Of a stretch of 64,000 bases of DNA, positions 47,746 through 60,500 are shown one piece after another. Under the pieces are notes generated by a model. The model was not told the origin of the DNA and made no database searches. It saw nothing but the letters and a program-made list of their open reading frames with translations. Each line of letters starts with the position of its first letter. Within the stretch, counting starts at the first letter, position 1. The position numbers and the translations under genes are program-made. Source of the DNA: Cristatella mucedo (Eukaryota; Bryozoa; Phylactolaemata; Cristatellidae); assembly GCA_009760855.2 (NCBI GenBank), contig WPIO01000048.1, positions 1,895,001 through 1,959,000 on the forward strand, written 5' to 3'.

Positions 47746-50700
47746 ATATACGTACACACAAAAGCACTCAAAAGTGAAGACAAACACGTTAACTGAAAAC
47801 TCCCTAGGGAGGGGTGTTTCGGAAGGCCGAAAGTACATAGGCTCGGCATATATGAAGGCAGCAATAAGTATTCCATCTCAAACTAGGATAAAGTGAACTG
47901 GAAGAGCATGCCATCCAGAAAATTAAAAAACCAGGAAGACCGATTTGATTTGTAGACTGATTGCTCTAAATGATTTAAGAACCCATCGGACATAATGAGG
48001 AAAATTCTAGGCCAGTGGCTCCTATGTTTATGTGCAAAAAATATGAATGGGGGACAAGAAATATATACTCCCAGATTTTGGCTGGGCTTTGAGGCTGGTG
48101 ACATTTACTGGCTACTGAAAGAAGGGCCTTAGTTTCACTTCCGGTGTGCATGTTCTGAATATGGAGGTGCCATAGCATGTTTATATAAGCTGTTTTGCAG
48201 AGTCAAATCGTGACTTGAAAATGTCAGTTCTTCAGAATATTTTAGTCAGTCAACCGTAGAACCCTCAAATTGTCTCTCCATATTTTTTACTTCTCTATAG
48301 TTCTGAGACAAGGTTTTCAAACGAAAATTAAAATCGGCCTACACAGCTTCGGCTAGGCAAAGATATTTTAACTAGCAGGCTGAGGTCTAGAAACTAGCAA
48401 ACCATGCAATGGGCACCAACATTGGCAGACTTTCTTGAAACACCAATCTTTAGTAACACAGTCGGTGCACAGACTTGATATGTAGACTGAATGTTTGTTT
48501 CGGGCGCTAGACTTTGGAGCACTACGAGCAGACCACCCTGAAAGTCAATACTGTGCCTCAGATATACAGCACAGACAAACGAATACGCTAATGGGACAAC
48601 GTTCTTTATTCCTCTCTTGTTTACTAACAAGTTTTGAGAAACAGATATTTGAAAGTAAATATTTGAATATGCATACCATACGAAACATCTTCATCTACAG
48701 AAACGCTCGCCGGAAGGGAAATAGAGCATAGCTTCTAATAGCCAGTGAATATCGTCAATTAAAATGTCTCTACCTCATCACACTTTTTGCACCTGAATAG
48801 AGCATCAGCCAATGCAAAATACCATTTTCTATTTCAATGATCTGTAGGCCATTTTAGAACAAAGCAGCATATTTTTGTTGCTCCATCATGTAGGTAATGA
48901 ATTACTGGCTTACCTTGGTTTTAATTCAAGCAGTAGCTCATTGCTGCTTAGGACATATTTCAATGGCCTTAAATACATTCAACTTTGCAAAAAATGGAGG
49001 GGTCTTGTAAACCTTTAGTTTTGTAAAAATTCACAAGAAATCAGAATTTCGGCAATGGTACTTACTTTTGAGTAGCAGTGTGCAACATATAAGTATGTAG
49101 ATACAGTGTGCATGTATATTGATATATGCACCAGCCGTGGTAAGTGGTGGCCCACCCTAGAAATGGTAATATACAAACTAGGTTTTTCTCCGGGAAAGGG
49201 TATGAAAATGACTATTAAACGCACAAGATTAAGGAAATAACTTCACAAACTACACTCAGAGAGCCTGCAACTGTTAAATGTGAAGTTTCCAGATACCCCA
49301 ACCTCCAATCTTGGCATATAAACATATAGCAAACTTTGAGCGTATATAGCAAATGTGTGCATCTAATGCAATAGTAAAATACAGTCAACGTTATAGCTCA
49401 CAGCTTTTGTAGGTTCCAAACTTCAGCCACCAGAGCAAACCTTGTTTGCAAGACAAAGTATTTAGATAGTTTTAATCAGGTTTTAGAGTGAAACGCTCCA
49501 CAACTGTACTTGCTTCGGCAGTACACATATTAAAATTGTAATGGTACAGAATAAAAGTGCACAGCAATGGTTAAGATACTATTTCGGTGAGGGACTGTCG
49601 ATATTGCTCCACAGTAGTTGTATAGGTTTCAAATTAGGCAGCTGGCTGATCTGCACTGCACCAAAACAAAATAAGGATTCGTCAAAAAGTACTTCACCTG
49701 CCTGGCAGCTTGCTTAGGATCGTTATCTTGCTGCCATATGGGCCATATGGAACGACCCCAAACTTTGAGCCTTGAAATCTACTTTTCTTGACCAACAATG
49801 ACTAGTGTAAAGTACTATTTGAGGTATCCTTGTTCGGTGCTGGTGCAGTGGCTCAGCCGTCTGCCTAATTTGAACCCCATAGAACGACTACTGAGCGATG
49901 TCGACAGGCAGCTCAGGCCGACTGTTCGGCCTGCACCAGTGGCCAGACTTTTCAATAAACTCAGGCTCTTTAGAATGTGCTTTAGCAGAAGAGACAACTC
50001 AGAAGCTGGTGGCCTCTACTCCTGGCCAGACAAGGTAGATCCTAAAGAGTCGTGGTGTTACGATGTAACAGGCACAAACAGCATCTGTGTTTGGATTTGA
50101 AATGCCATTAAAAATGTTCACATGCTGAGGATAACTTTAGTGTGTCTGGTACCCTGGAAAACCCTCTTATTACCTGAACGAATGTACAGCCACAGCAGCA
50201 GCCTTACTCGGGGATTTTTTGCACCGGAGTATACATGCAAGTGCATACATAAAGCTATATACAAGTATGTGTAAATAGATATGTGCATTTAACTATGCAT
50301 ATAACTTATCTATACCTATATAAAACATATACTTGGCTGCAAAAATCCTCGCACCCCTTAATTTCAAAGTTCGTACTTGCTAAAGCACAAAGCCGCAGAG
50401 CATCTGGGAACTCCAGTCAGCCGGGAGTTATCCAAGCGTATCATCTTGGGCAGCTATGTTAGTAGTCTTACTCACTGGCTTGTTACAAAAAATGCTAAAA
50501 ACTGAGCCGCTTCAGACGAATGATTTGCCACGTTTAAAGGTAATGATATATTTTGGCATTTCCCAGCATTGATGGCGCCAACTGGAACCGTATTTCTGCA
50601 CAACGCTCTGAAGAGCAAGGATACCACGTTGTGTCTGCACAGTATCCATACTTCCGGGTCAGCCACGTGCAGCTAAAAAATGCCCGGGCAAACCATTGAG

Positions 50701-53700
50701 AAGAATATGTTCAGAGTATGCTGACAGTGGCGCCTCAACAAGAGCATAGCAATTGCAAGACGGCTTTCCATTAGCAAATTCAACCTTTGCTATTACATCA
50801 ACTAATGTACTGGGACTGGATCAGTGGCTCAAGCAGCTGGATCAGTTCAGCCACTAAAGACTGGCCCCAGAGGTGAGCGGCTCATTCCGATAGGAGCACC
50901 GTGAAATAGAACTGCCTCACTTCAAAACCATGCACAGTCATACAGGCATGCTAAATGGGTCAATATTGTCAGTCGTGAGCATAGATGTTACCACATAACA
51001 TCATTTCTCACCGACCTGCATCGGCTTTAAGTCAAGCAGCGCATCGACTTCGAGGTTCTGTCACTCACTAAAAGGTCACTTCATTTTGTGGCTCCGCACT
51101 ACCAATCAGATCTACTTCCTCACGAGGCTAAGCATCTTACCACCCACTTTTCTGAATCTAATTATTTACCTACACCTCATACGAACCTCAAATCCTTTAG
51201 AGACCGTCCCTTTAGTTTGTACGCTCGCATAGCCTGAAACTCACTTCCGACTGGTGTCACGACATTCCCTGACTTGACGTCATTTAAAAAAGAAGCTGAA
51301 AATACATCTATTTATCACAGCATTTATTGGGTCCCTGTGATTCGTCCTGCATGTGCTAATGCTTGCTGACACAGTGCATGCTGCCACTGGGTGACATGCA
51401 TAGGGTCAGCATGCAAGCGTGGTTAGTGGCAGCATGCAGTGTCAGCAAGCATAAGAACATAAAAGATGAATCACAGGGACCCGCTAAATGCTGTCATAAA
51501 TAGACGCGTTTTTAGTTTCTTTTTAAATGTGGACAAGTCAAGAGATGTCGAGATGCAAGTCAGATATGAGTTCCAGGCTTTGGAAGCATACGAACTAAAG
51601 GCATGGTTTCCAAAGGATTTGAGGTTCGTACGACATATAGGTAAACAATTAGATTCCTAAAAGCGAGTGGCACGATGCTTAGCCTGATGAGGGAGTAGAT
51701 CTGAGAGGTAAGCTGGAGCCAAAGAATGAAGGGCCCTACAAGTGAGTGACAAAACCTTGAAGTCGATGCGTTGCTTGACTGAAAGCCAGTGCAGGTCGGC
51801 GAGAAGTGGTGTGATATGGCAACTGTGCCACTCACGAAAGACAAGCCTAGTTGCAGACTTACTCACAAGACAGCTCAACTATTCACTTCATTATTAAATA
51901 AGTGTGGCAGTCTGGCTAGCATCTTAATTTTTCCAGCACATTTTAAGGGCCTAGACGGAGATTTAGTTCTCTTAGGGTGCTATATTTGCCGTTTATGTCT
52001 TACTAAATTTATTATTACTACTATCCAGATCTGCACAGGTGTCACGTGCAAAGGACACTTTATGGGCCACATGACAAACAGATTCCACATAACAAGCATA
52101 TTGAGAGGAAATACTAATAAAAGCTACTCACCGTTCCTCTGCCGGGCCAGCTTCACCAGAGCCACTGTCACTATCATGCGGATCAAAGACCACAGCACAG
52201 TGTCGAGACAACAAGGTGATCACTTGATGGAACATTTTCGAGGCAATGTAGAGTTCAGCCAGCAGGTTCACGTCTACAAGCATGTGCAAACCATAAAGAA
52301 GGATACTATAGACTACTGAAAGGCAGTAGAGATGCAAAGGCTGTAAAGAAGTCTCTACACGACAATGATACCTTCGGAAGTGAATGCATCTGGATGTCGG
52401 TCAATAGCCTTCTCCAGACACGCAATTCCTAGTGATGTCTGGTTTATGCCATGATAAGTCTAGAAAAGAAGTGATAAACTATTAGCGATCAGACTACTTG
52501 TACAGCAGAGAGTTTCTATTACGAGCTTCAGAGAAAAGTGTATGTATGAGTAGAATCAGGCTAAGGTCAGTCCAATGTAGAGATTGTCGCGAAAAGACCC
52601 AACACAGGAGAAATCCAAAAAGTCACAGAACAACAACGAAGGAATCGATGAAAAATCCAAAACTCGGAATCCTACAGGCTAAAAACTCTGTGTAACTTCC
52701 AATGGCATGCCGAAAAAGAAAACTACGAAAGACACGGCAGAACGTGATCAAACATGGGCGGCTCACCTTGGCAAGCTCACGTGATACCTGAAAGGAAAAT
52801 GCACCGTCGGTCTGAGCTTGCACCGTGTCAAACATTTTCTTCAGTGTTTCTGCAGCACGCCTGGGTTCCCCAATCTGCTGATCAAGCTTCACGCTAGTCC
52901 ACATAATGTTGATGTTGGACCGGTCATACTTCACAACTGTAAACAACATCTGAACAGTTCCAGAAGCTTCAAGCAAATTGATATCGCCAACTAGCATTAC
53001 GATCACTAGTGGAATGCAATTTTCTCACACTTAATATGACAGTCTATGTTATATTCACTTAATCAAATAAGTTTATATCCATAATCAGCTACCATACTTC
53101 TTAGTCTTCTACAGCAACTGGGTCTTAGCTGGCACTTAGGCTATTGCACTTTACGAACATGCTCACGGGTTTGAGACCCGAAGCAGCAAGTCCAACTGCA
53201 AGTGCAATTAAAGCTAATATTGCCCTTTTGCTGATATCTATAAGAGCCAGTTGATACAACTACTCCCTATTTTACCACTATCTCAACTTTGTCCCTGGAA
53301 GCCTACGGCAAGCATTTTTTATTGACCTTACTCGACAGCCATCACAGTACTATTACAGTCAACTCCAGCCACGGAAAGTGAATGTCAAATGAGCATGACA
53401 AAAGGAACATCAGCTGTACTCTGGAGATTCTCGTGAAAGAAAAATGTAAACGATAAAAACCCAGTAAGTTAGTATGACATCACGTAGAGCACACTATCGT
53501 TTTATAAACCTTGATAAATATACACGCCGTTTATGCCAGTACCAGTTGACGGTTTGACTTACCATCGATAGAAACACTTAACTAATAAAGACCAACTACA
53601 CAGCCAATCTTACTCAGGGCTTCGGAGCCAGTGCAGGATCTGAGTCGCCGGATTGGTAGTAGTTTACGCCAATCGAACTGCGAGAGCACATAATATTTGA

Positions 53701-56700
53701 TTGATTCGGCAACCCAGATACTCTCTTTGACAGGACGACCTGTCGAGTATGGTCAGACAATACCAAGCAAGCTTTGACTGTAAAAACTTTACGGGCTACC
53801 AGAGCTTCGTCGAACCCAGCAGCAAAAACAGCATGAGTAACATGAGACTAATATAAATAGCTAAACAAAGTCACCGAGGTCGGCGGTTTATATTTGTGAT
53901 AACGACATTTACTGTTTGAGTCTTAGCCATAGCATCTTGACTCCTGCAATTAATGGAATGCAATGGCACTGAACCACTCACCACTCAACCGTTGTTTCCT
54001 TTGCAGCAAATGCAAAGCACCTAGAAAGAGATTGAGTTCTCTGAGGGCACTTTATCAAGTGCACTATCATTATTATTATTATTATTACTAACAATAACAA
54101 CACTGTACCATGTCAAGCAATCTCACGGCTCACTGGATTGCTTGCAACCGGCAGTTTTTAAAATTCCTTAACTTCGCAGGAGGCAGAAATTGACTCCGGT
54201 GATAGGGGCGACATTCACACTTTCCTTTTCCTCAGACTCTGTTCAAACTATATAGCCCATCTTTTTGGTTCACCATAATATACCATTAGGTGGGAAATGA
54301 GGGTCACTTGACCTTATGGTCTTCTGCCACCAGAAACCGGCTCTGGACATCGGTGTATAGAATCTGTACATTCGACCACCAGAATAGCCTTACAGAGCTT
54401 CGTCTACGATCGGTTCAACTGTATAAGACCATGGGCTAGCATATCTGCCAGTGACAGTTTCCATCAGTAAAAGTGCCACTAGCCTCGGAGTGCTAGGCTG
54501 TACAGCAACAGTATCTAGACAACACACACTCATGGAAACCCAATGCATCTATGAGCAACTAGTATAACCACACGATGTTTATTTATTGACGAGTGCGATT
54601 TTATGCACTCAGCAACAAACGAATGAAAATGGCACGACAATGCACCACTCTTAGCTAGTAGCATAGGAGTGTGTCCCTTAGATTCCTTGGGAGAAGAGCT
54701 CTTGCATGCCTCATGGGAAATGTGGAATGAATGAGTGAGAAAACGCTGCCTTACATTGCACTGCAAGGTCTAATGAGCCATACATAGGTGCTCTAAACGT
54801 GTTAAGAATTTTTTTTAATAAAGAAGCCAATAGCTACCAAAATGCACGAGAAAACAACTCCTGTGAACTAACATATCTTGGGAGAATATAGAACAAGCTG
54901 AAACAGTAGTCACTGGAGGTCACAACAAGCCTTAGATGCAGGTCACCGACCAAAGTCTGTCACCTCTGTTGACACTATTGAAACGTAAGCTTAACACAAC
55001 TTCTGGATGCATCCAGCTGAGAAGAGGCTGGAGCAGCCAATGGCAATGAACTGGACAAAGTGAAGGTACGCAACCTATCATAATGACATCGATTAATTGG
55101 ACTCTCCCATAGAGATAGGTCTACTCCTTGCAGACACAACTCATCAGCAAGACACACGATTGCCCTGGAGCAGTGGCATCGTTCAAGTGTCGACTATTCA
55201 AAATGTGAAATAGTTGCGACAAGAAATTTTCCTGCACGACGTGCCTTACTGCATCCGCTGGGCAACGACCCTGTGATGTGACGGCAAAAAACATTGACAG
55301 AGTGTGGGGCATTGCCAGCTGCCGGCAATGCAGGCTTTCGCAGGTCCTACTCAGGAGACTGTTGAGCTGGTTCTGTGCTAAGAGGATATTTCCATAAACG
55401 TCATTAGCCTAAACATTCTCTGATCGTGTCATAGCGGCTAATACAGCATTGTTTATGCATAGAGCCAGCTCGCTTTCTGCTACGAGCACAGTGCCCACTG
55501 CAGGCTGTTGAGCATGGTCGCCAGTGTCTGTTTAGATTTACGATTAAAAAATACGTTTTGAGATATCTTCTCTTCTTAGAGTTTCTCCCTAAATCCTAAA
55601 TCCAAAACCTCAAACCAAAAAAACCTTAAAATCTAACTACAACATAAACCGTAAACTCAAAAACTTACAACTCTAAAAAAACTTACTATACCAAAAATCC
55701 CAAGCCCGAAGCTAAAAGATATCAACAATGAGTTTATCTAACACTAATATAAACATATGTTGGCAACCATGTTGAATTAACAGCCTGCTGTAGGCACTGT
55801 GCCAACAGCAGAAAGTGAGCTGGCTCTATGCATAAACGACGACATATTAGCTGGACATGCTTGGTTAGCTGGTGAAGACTCGTTCACACCCAATGAGTAT
55901 GCTCCCTCTAGGCCGATTAGTGAGGTGCCCGTGAGCCTGCTTCCAAGTATTTCAGCCATTCTTCTTCATACGAGAACAAGCTGCCACTAGGCTAGCATCA
56001 TAGATTAGTAGCACACTCCCGGTCAAGGTCACTGCCGGTCTGATCTGCAGACAGGCAAAAGACAACCACAAGATTTAATCTTTAGGAGTTGATCGACTAA
56101 AGACAAAGTAGTTGATTATTGACCTATAGCAGCCACTCTAGACGGCAGCAAGGATGTCAAAAATGACACTTGCCACCACTTTTCACATATGAATTGTGAC
56201 AGAGTCGACCACTCTCCCCTACTCGCACAGGCATCTTTCTCATGCCGGTGCTTCCGACGAGCTGAAGTTTCAGTGAGCGCACATAGCATGGCATGGCAGT
56301 GTCTGTCATGTCATGGCAGGGACTACGCAGATAGTGACTGATCAGGCCGAACCATCCAAGCAAAAGTTGGGGGGTCACGGCAGGGCAGCAGCAGTGACAA
56401 CAGCAGCAGCCGAAGTAGTGGCACATACGGTCAGCAAGCAAGGGCAGAGCCCTTGCTTGCTCAGACAAACGTGCAAGTACCTTGTACCTGATGTGGGTCT
56501 CAATGAAGCTTGGCAGATATGTACTTACAGTTCCTGTAGCAAATGGCCGCCTGCTTCAAATTGTTCATTTCGACAGCCATTTCGGCTAGCCTGAGCCATT
56601 CTTCGACACACTTTGGGCTAAGGTAGACACCGAGAAGTCCACACTGGAAGAAGCCAGAACCAAAATTCAAAAGAGTCAGCCAAGGGCATTTTCCGTGCGG

Positions 56701-57488
56701 CGAAACAGACAGAAGCTGCAGCAAAACTTGCTCCCAAACCTGCAGTGACTTTTCCATGTCGCCGAACTCTTCATAAACGACACTTAAAGTTTGATAAGGC
56801 TCGTGAGCATTTGGGGCTGCAATCACACGGTTAATTTAGCAATTAATCAAAATTCCCGGATATGCCGGGTCTGCAGGTGGCCAGCTGGCATTCCGACCAA
56901 CGAACAAACCACAACAACATTTCACTGGCAATGTGACAATAAATAATGCCAATAATATAGAATCTGTATAGCACCCTGAGAGAGAACTGTACCTATATCC
57001 AAACAATTCACATTGGGAAAAGTTAGGCTTATCAGCTGTTTAGTGATAATGACCTGCACAACTGAAACAAGAAGATGCTTGTAATGGCAAACACATATTG
57101 ACAAAGCCATTGCATGTGACAGGTTTTTTAGTTTTGCATTTTTGCTATGTCGGAATGCAAGGGGATAACTTGACATCAGCAAACCGAAAGCTCTACGCCT
57201 CGGATGCAAATGGGATAGTCACCAAAGGATTTGAGTTTGGAAAAAAGCTCTGCTAAACGACACGAGTCAAAGGTGTAGGTGGCACAAGGGGAGGCACAGG
57301 GAGTAAGTAGTAGTTCCAATAGATCAGTCTGAGGGAGAGAATGAAGGTACATGAAACTTAAAGGGTTACAGAGCAATCGATTGCAATCGATTCGCTACTT
57401 GAATGGATACCGGAGCAGGTCAGAAGAAAGGAGGTGAATGAGAACGACAAACAAGTCAATCTGCCGACCAATGCGGTAATGTTAAAGG

Positions 57489-57535
<47 letters not shown>

Positions 57536-60500
57536 CTGTTACCTTACCTCCTTCATTATCTCATGAGCAACGCAATTACAGTAGAGCAGGCACGGTAGAG
57601 CCATTTAGAAGCTAGACGAAAACACGAATTTCCTCATGACAACACGTGCTGCAAGGAGTAATAATAATAATAATAATAATAATACTGCACTTGATAAAGC
57701 ACCCTCAGAGAACTTAATCTCTTTCTAGGCGCTTTACATTTGCTGCAAAGGGAAATGCAATTGAATGGTAAGTAAATTCATCCTTGAATAATATGAATAA
57801 TAAACAAAAAGAATAATATAGTTAGGGGTGACATGCACAGGGTCAGCATGCAAATGTTGTTAGTGGCAGCATGCACAGTGTCAGCACGGATAAGCACGTG
57901 AAGGACGAATCACAGGGACCCACTAAATGCTGTCCTAAATAGGTGTGTTTTTAAGTTCCTTTTAAATGTGGTCAGGTCAGGGGATGTTCTGCCGCAGGTC
58001 GGGAGGGAGTTCCAGGCTTTGGGAGCATATGAACTAAATGCATGGTCTCCACAGGATTTAAGGTTTGTACGAGGTATTTGTAGACTGTTGGACTCCGAAA
58101 AGCGGGTGGTACGATGCTTGGCCTGATGGGGGAGTATATCGGAGAGATAAGCTGGAGCCATAGAATGAAGGGACCTAAAAGTGAATGCACGGTCTCCACA
58201 GGATTTAAGGTTTGTACGAGGTATTTTTAGACTGTTGGATTCCGAAAAGCAGGTGGTACGATGCTTGGCCTGATGGGGGAGTATATCGGAGAGATAAGCT
58301 GGAGCCATAGAATGAAGGGACCTAAAAGTGAGCGACAAAACCTTGAAGTCAATCTGTTGCTTGACTGGTAGCCAGTGCAGGTCGGCGAGAAGTGAAGTAA
58401 TGTGGCAACTGCGACGCTCACGACAGACAAGTCTAGCTGCCGAGTTTTGCACCAGTTGCAATCGCCTGATCGCACATGCCGGTAGGCCAGCAAGCAGTGA
58501 GTTGCAGAAGTCGAGACGGGATGTAACTAAAATGGAAAGAGTGTAAGGTCAGTGCCTCAAGGAAAAGATTAGGCCCAAGTATTCAGATAATCATCGATTG
58601 CCATCAGCTTGGAAATTGCCGACTGGAAAGTGATGATGGCAAAATAAAAGCCATATCTTCGTCAAAGTCAAGTGAACCTGTTCTGGCAAAGCCGAAAAAC
58701 TGAGACGATGCCACTGGAAAATAGCACAGCTACATTATAAATGTAATGTTGCCTTGTTGATAGGTGCACCTATATACACTCTCACGAATTTGTCTTGGCA
58801 TGACTTCTCGTGGACAACCAAAGGCTATACCACGCACAAGAACATAACTCGTCTAAGTTCCTCAGTGCCAGAGGAATAAGCCAGGGAAAGGAAATAACTT
58901 CGACCTTGACCGGGAAACTAATCAGAACAAGGCTAAATGAACATGTGGAACAGCTTTCATCCAGCATACCCCTTAGGTCAGGCAAACAAAGTCGTTGCCG
59001 CCTTGGCTCCACTACGGTCTACCTTTGCTCAGCACCTTGATTTCCACATTGATTGGCTCTGCATTTACAATAAAAGCAAGAACTCACTCGGGCGTGGGCT
59101 TTGCAAATGCTAATTACAGAGAGCTTGCACATATATCGTGGATTGCATATCATTGTTATACATTTCAAGTCAACAGATCCTCTTACCAAGGCGTATGACC
59201 TCATTGCACATAGTTATTGCTTCTTGATATTCGCCTCTGGCAAACTTGAGGTTGGCTTCACCAACCAGACCCTGCAGATCTTTGGGTAGCCGGCTTCGGG
59301 GCATTCGTTCGTCCTTTGCTGACATCACAGATGAATCGCCATCAAAGTCCATCTCACTCTCATTGTCAGCTATGTCCAGAGCTAAACAAAAATACGAGCA
59401 TGCATGTGAAGCAGGTCCACAGCACATTAACTAAATTCTGCAAGGCTAATCACTTGTAAAAGAGTAGACATAAATAATAACTCCATGGCATAACCTTACA
59501 GCAATGCCAAAAACGGACTATGCTTAAACTTTCAACTCACGAGAACTTTCTTCTAGATAACCCCTTAACCAAATTAGCAGCAATAGCAGAAAGACGTGAA
59601 ATGAAGAATACGACAAATAAAAATATTCACAATCTGGATTAGAAAAAAGATAAATTACTCTGGCACTTCACATCTCAGTCCTTTAATGCAGTAGGATACA
59701 CAAGATCGTTTGGCCGGTAAATACTGCCAGGGCCACTCAGTGACAGCTGACAAGGAAATCTGATCGACCGAGACCAACGGCCAAAAACACTAATCGACAG
59801 GTTCACAAAATAGTACATCAGTACTTTTGACTAAACTTGTCTAGTGAATAAGGGGCTGAGATCCCACATCCGGAATCCCATAAATCCGTGGGTCAAATAG
59901 CCTAAAACCACCTTCCTAAATAAGTCCTGGTTCTCACAAGCTGCAGCTGAGGTAGATGTGCAGCCTGGCTGGTGGAGAGTCGATTTGATCATCAGACCAT
60001 ACAAAAATAAAAATAAAATAAGATATTAGCTGATTTAATAGCCTCGTGCATATAGCAGAAGAAGAGCCTTAACGGCTATCACCACCGCTTGCAATTGGCA
60101 ATAAAGGATTGCTCACTGCAAGAACTTACGACCTCAGTCGTGAACAGCTAGCACATTACCTCCTGGGCTATAACTATTAGCAGCAATGGCTTGACAATTC
60201 GTGATGTCAGCCTCCTAAAGCACTAAAACTAAAGGCACAGTCTTCTCTAAAGGATTTTAGGTTCGCACGAGGTGTATGTAAACGATTAGTTTCCGAAAAG
60301 CAGGTGGTACTATGCTTGGTCTGGTGAGGAGTAGATCAGATAGGTAGGCTGGAGAAAAAGAATAAAGGGACCTAAAAGTGAGCGATAAAACCTTAAAGTC
60401 GATGTGCTGCTTGACTGGTAGCCAGTGCAGGTCGGCGAGAAGTGGTGTGATATGGCAACTGCGACGCTCACGACAGACAAGCCTAGCTGCAGAGTTTTGC

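Noticed and set aside
47601..47876. Minus-strand Cys/Val/Ala-rich open frame
   Set aside because: Driven by the (CA)n tract at 47693-47760.
55589..55610. Interstitial telomere array (CCCTAAA-like)
   Set aside because: Only about two imperfect units, followed by degenerate A/C-rich sequence.
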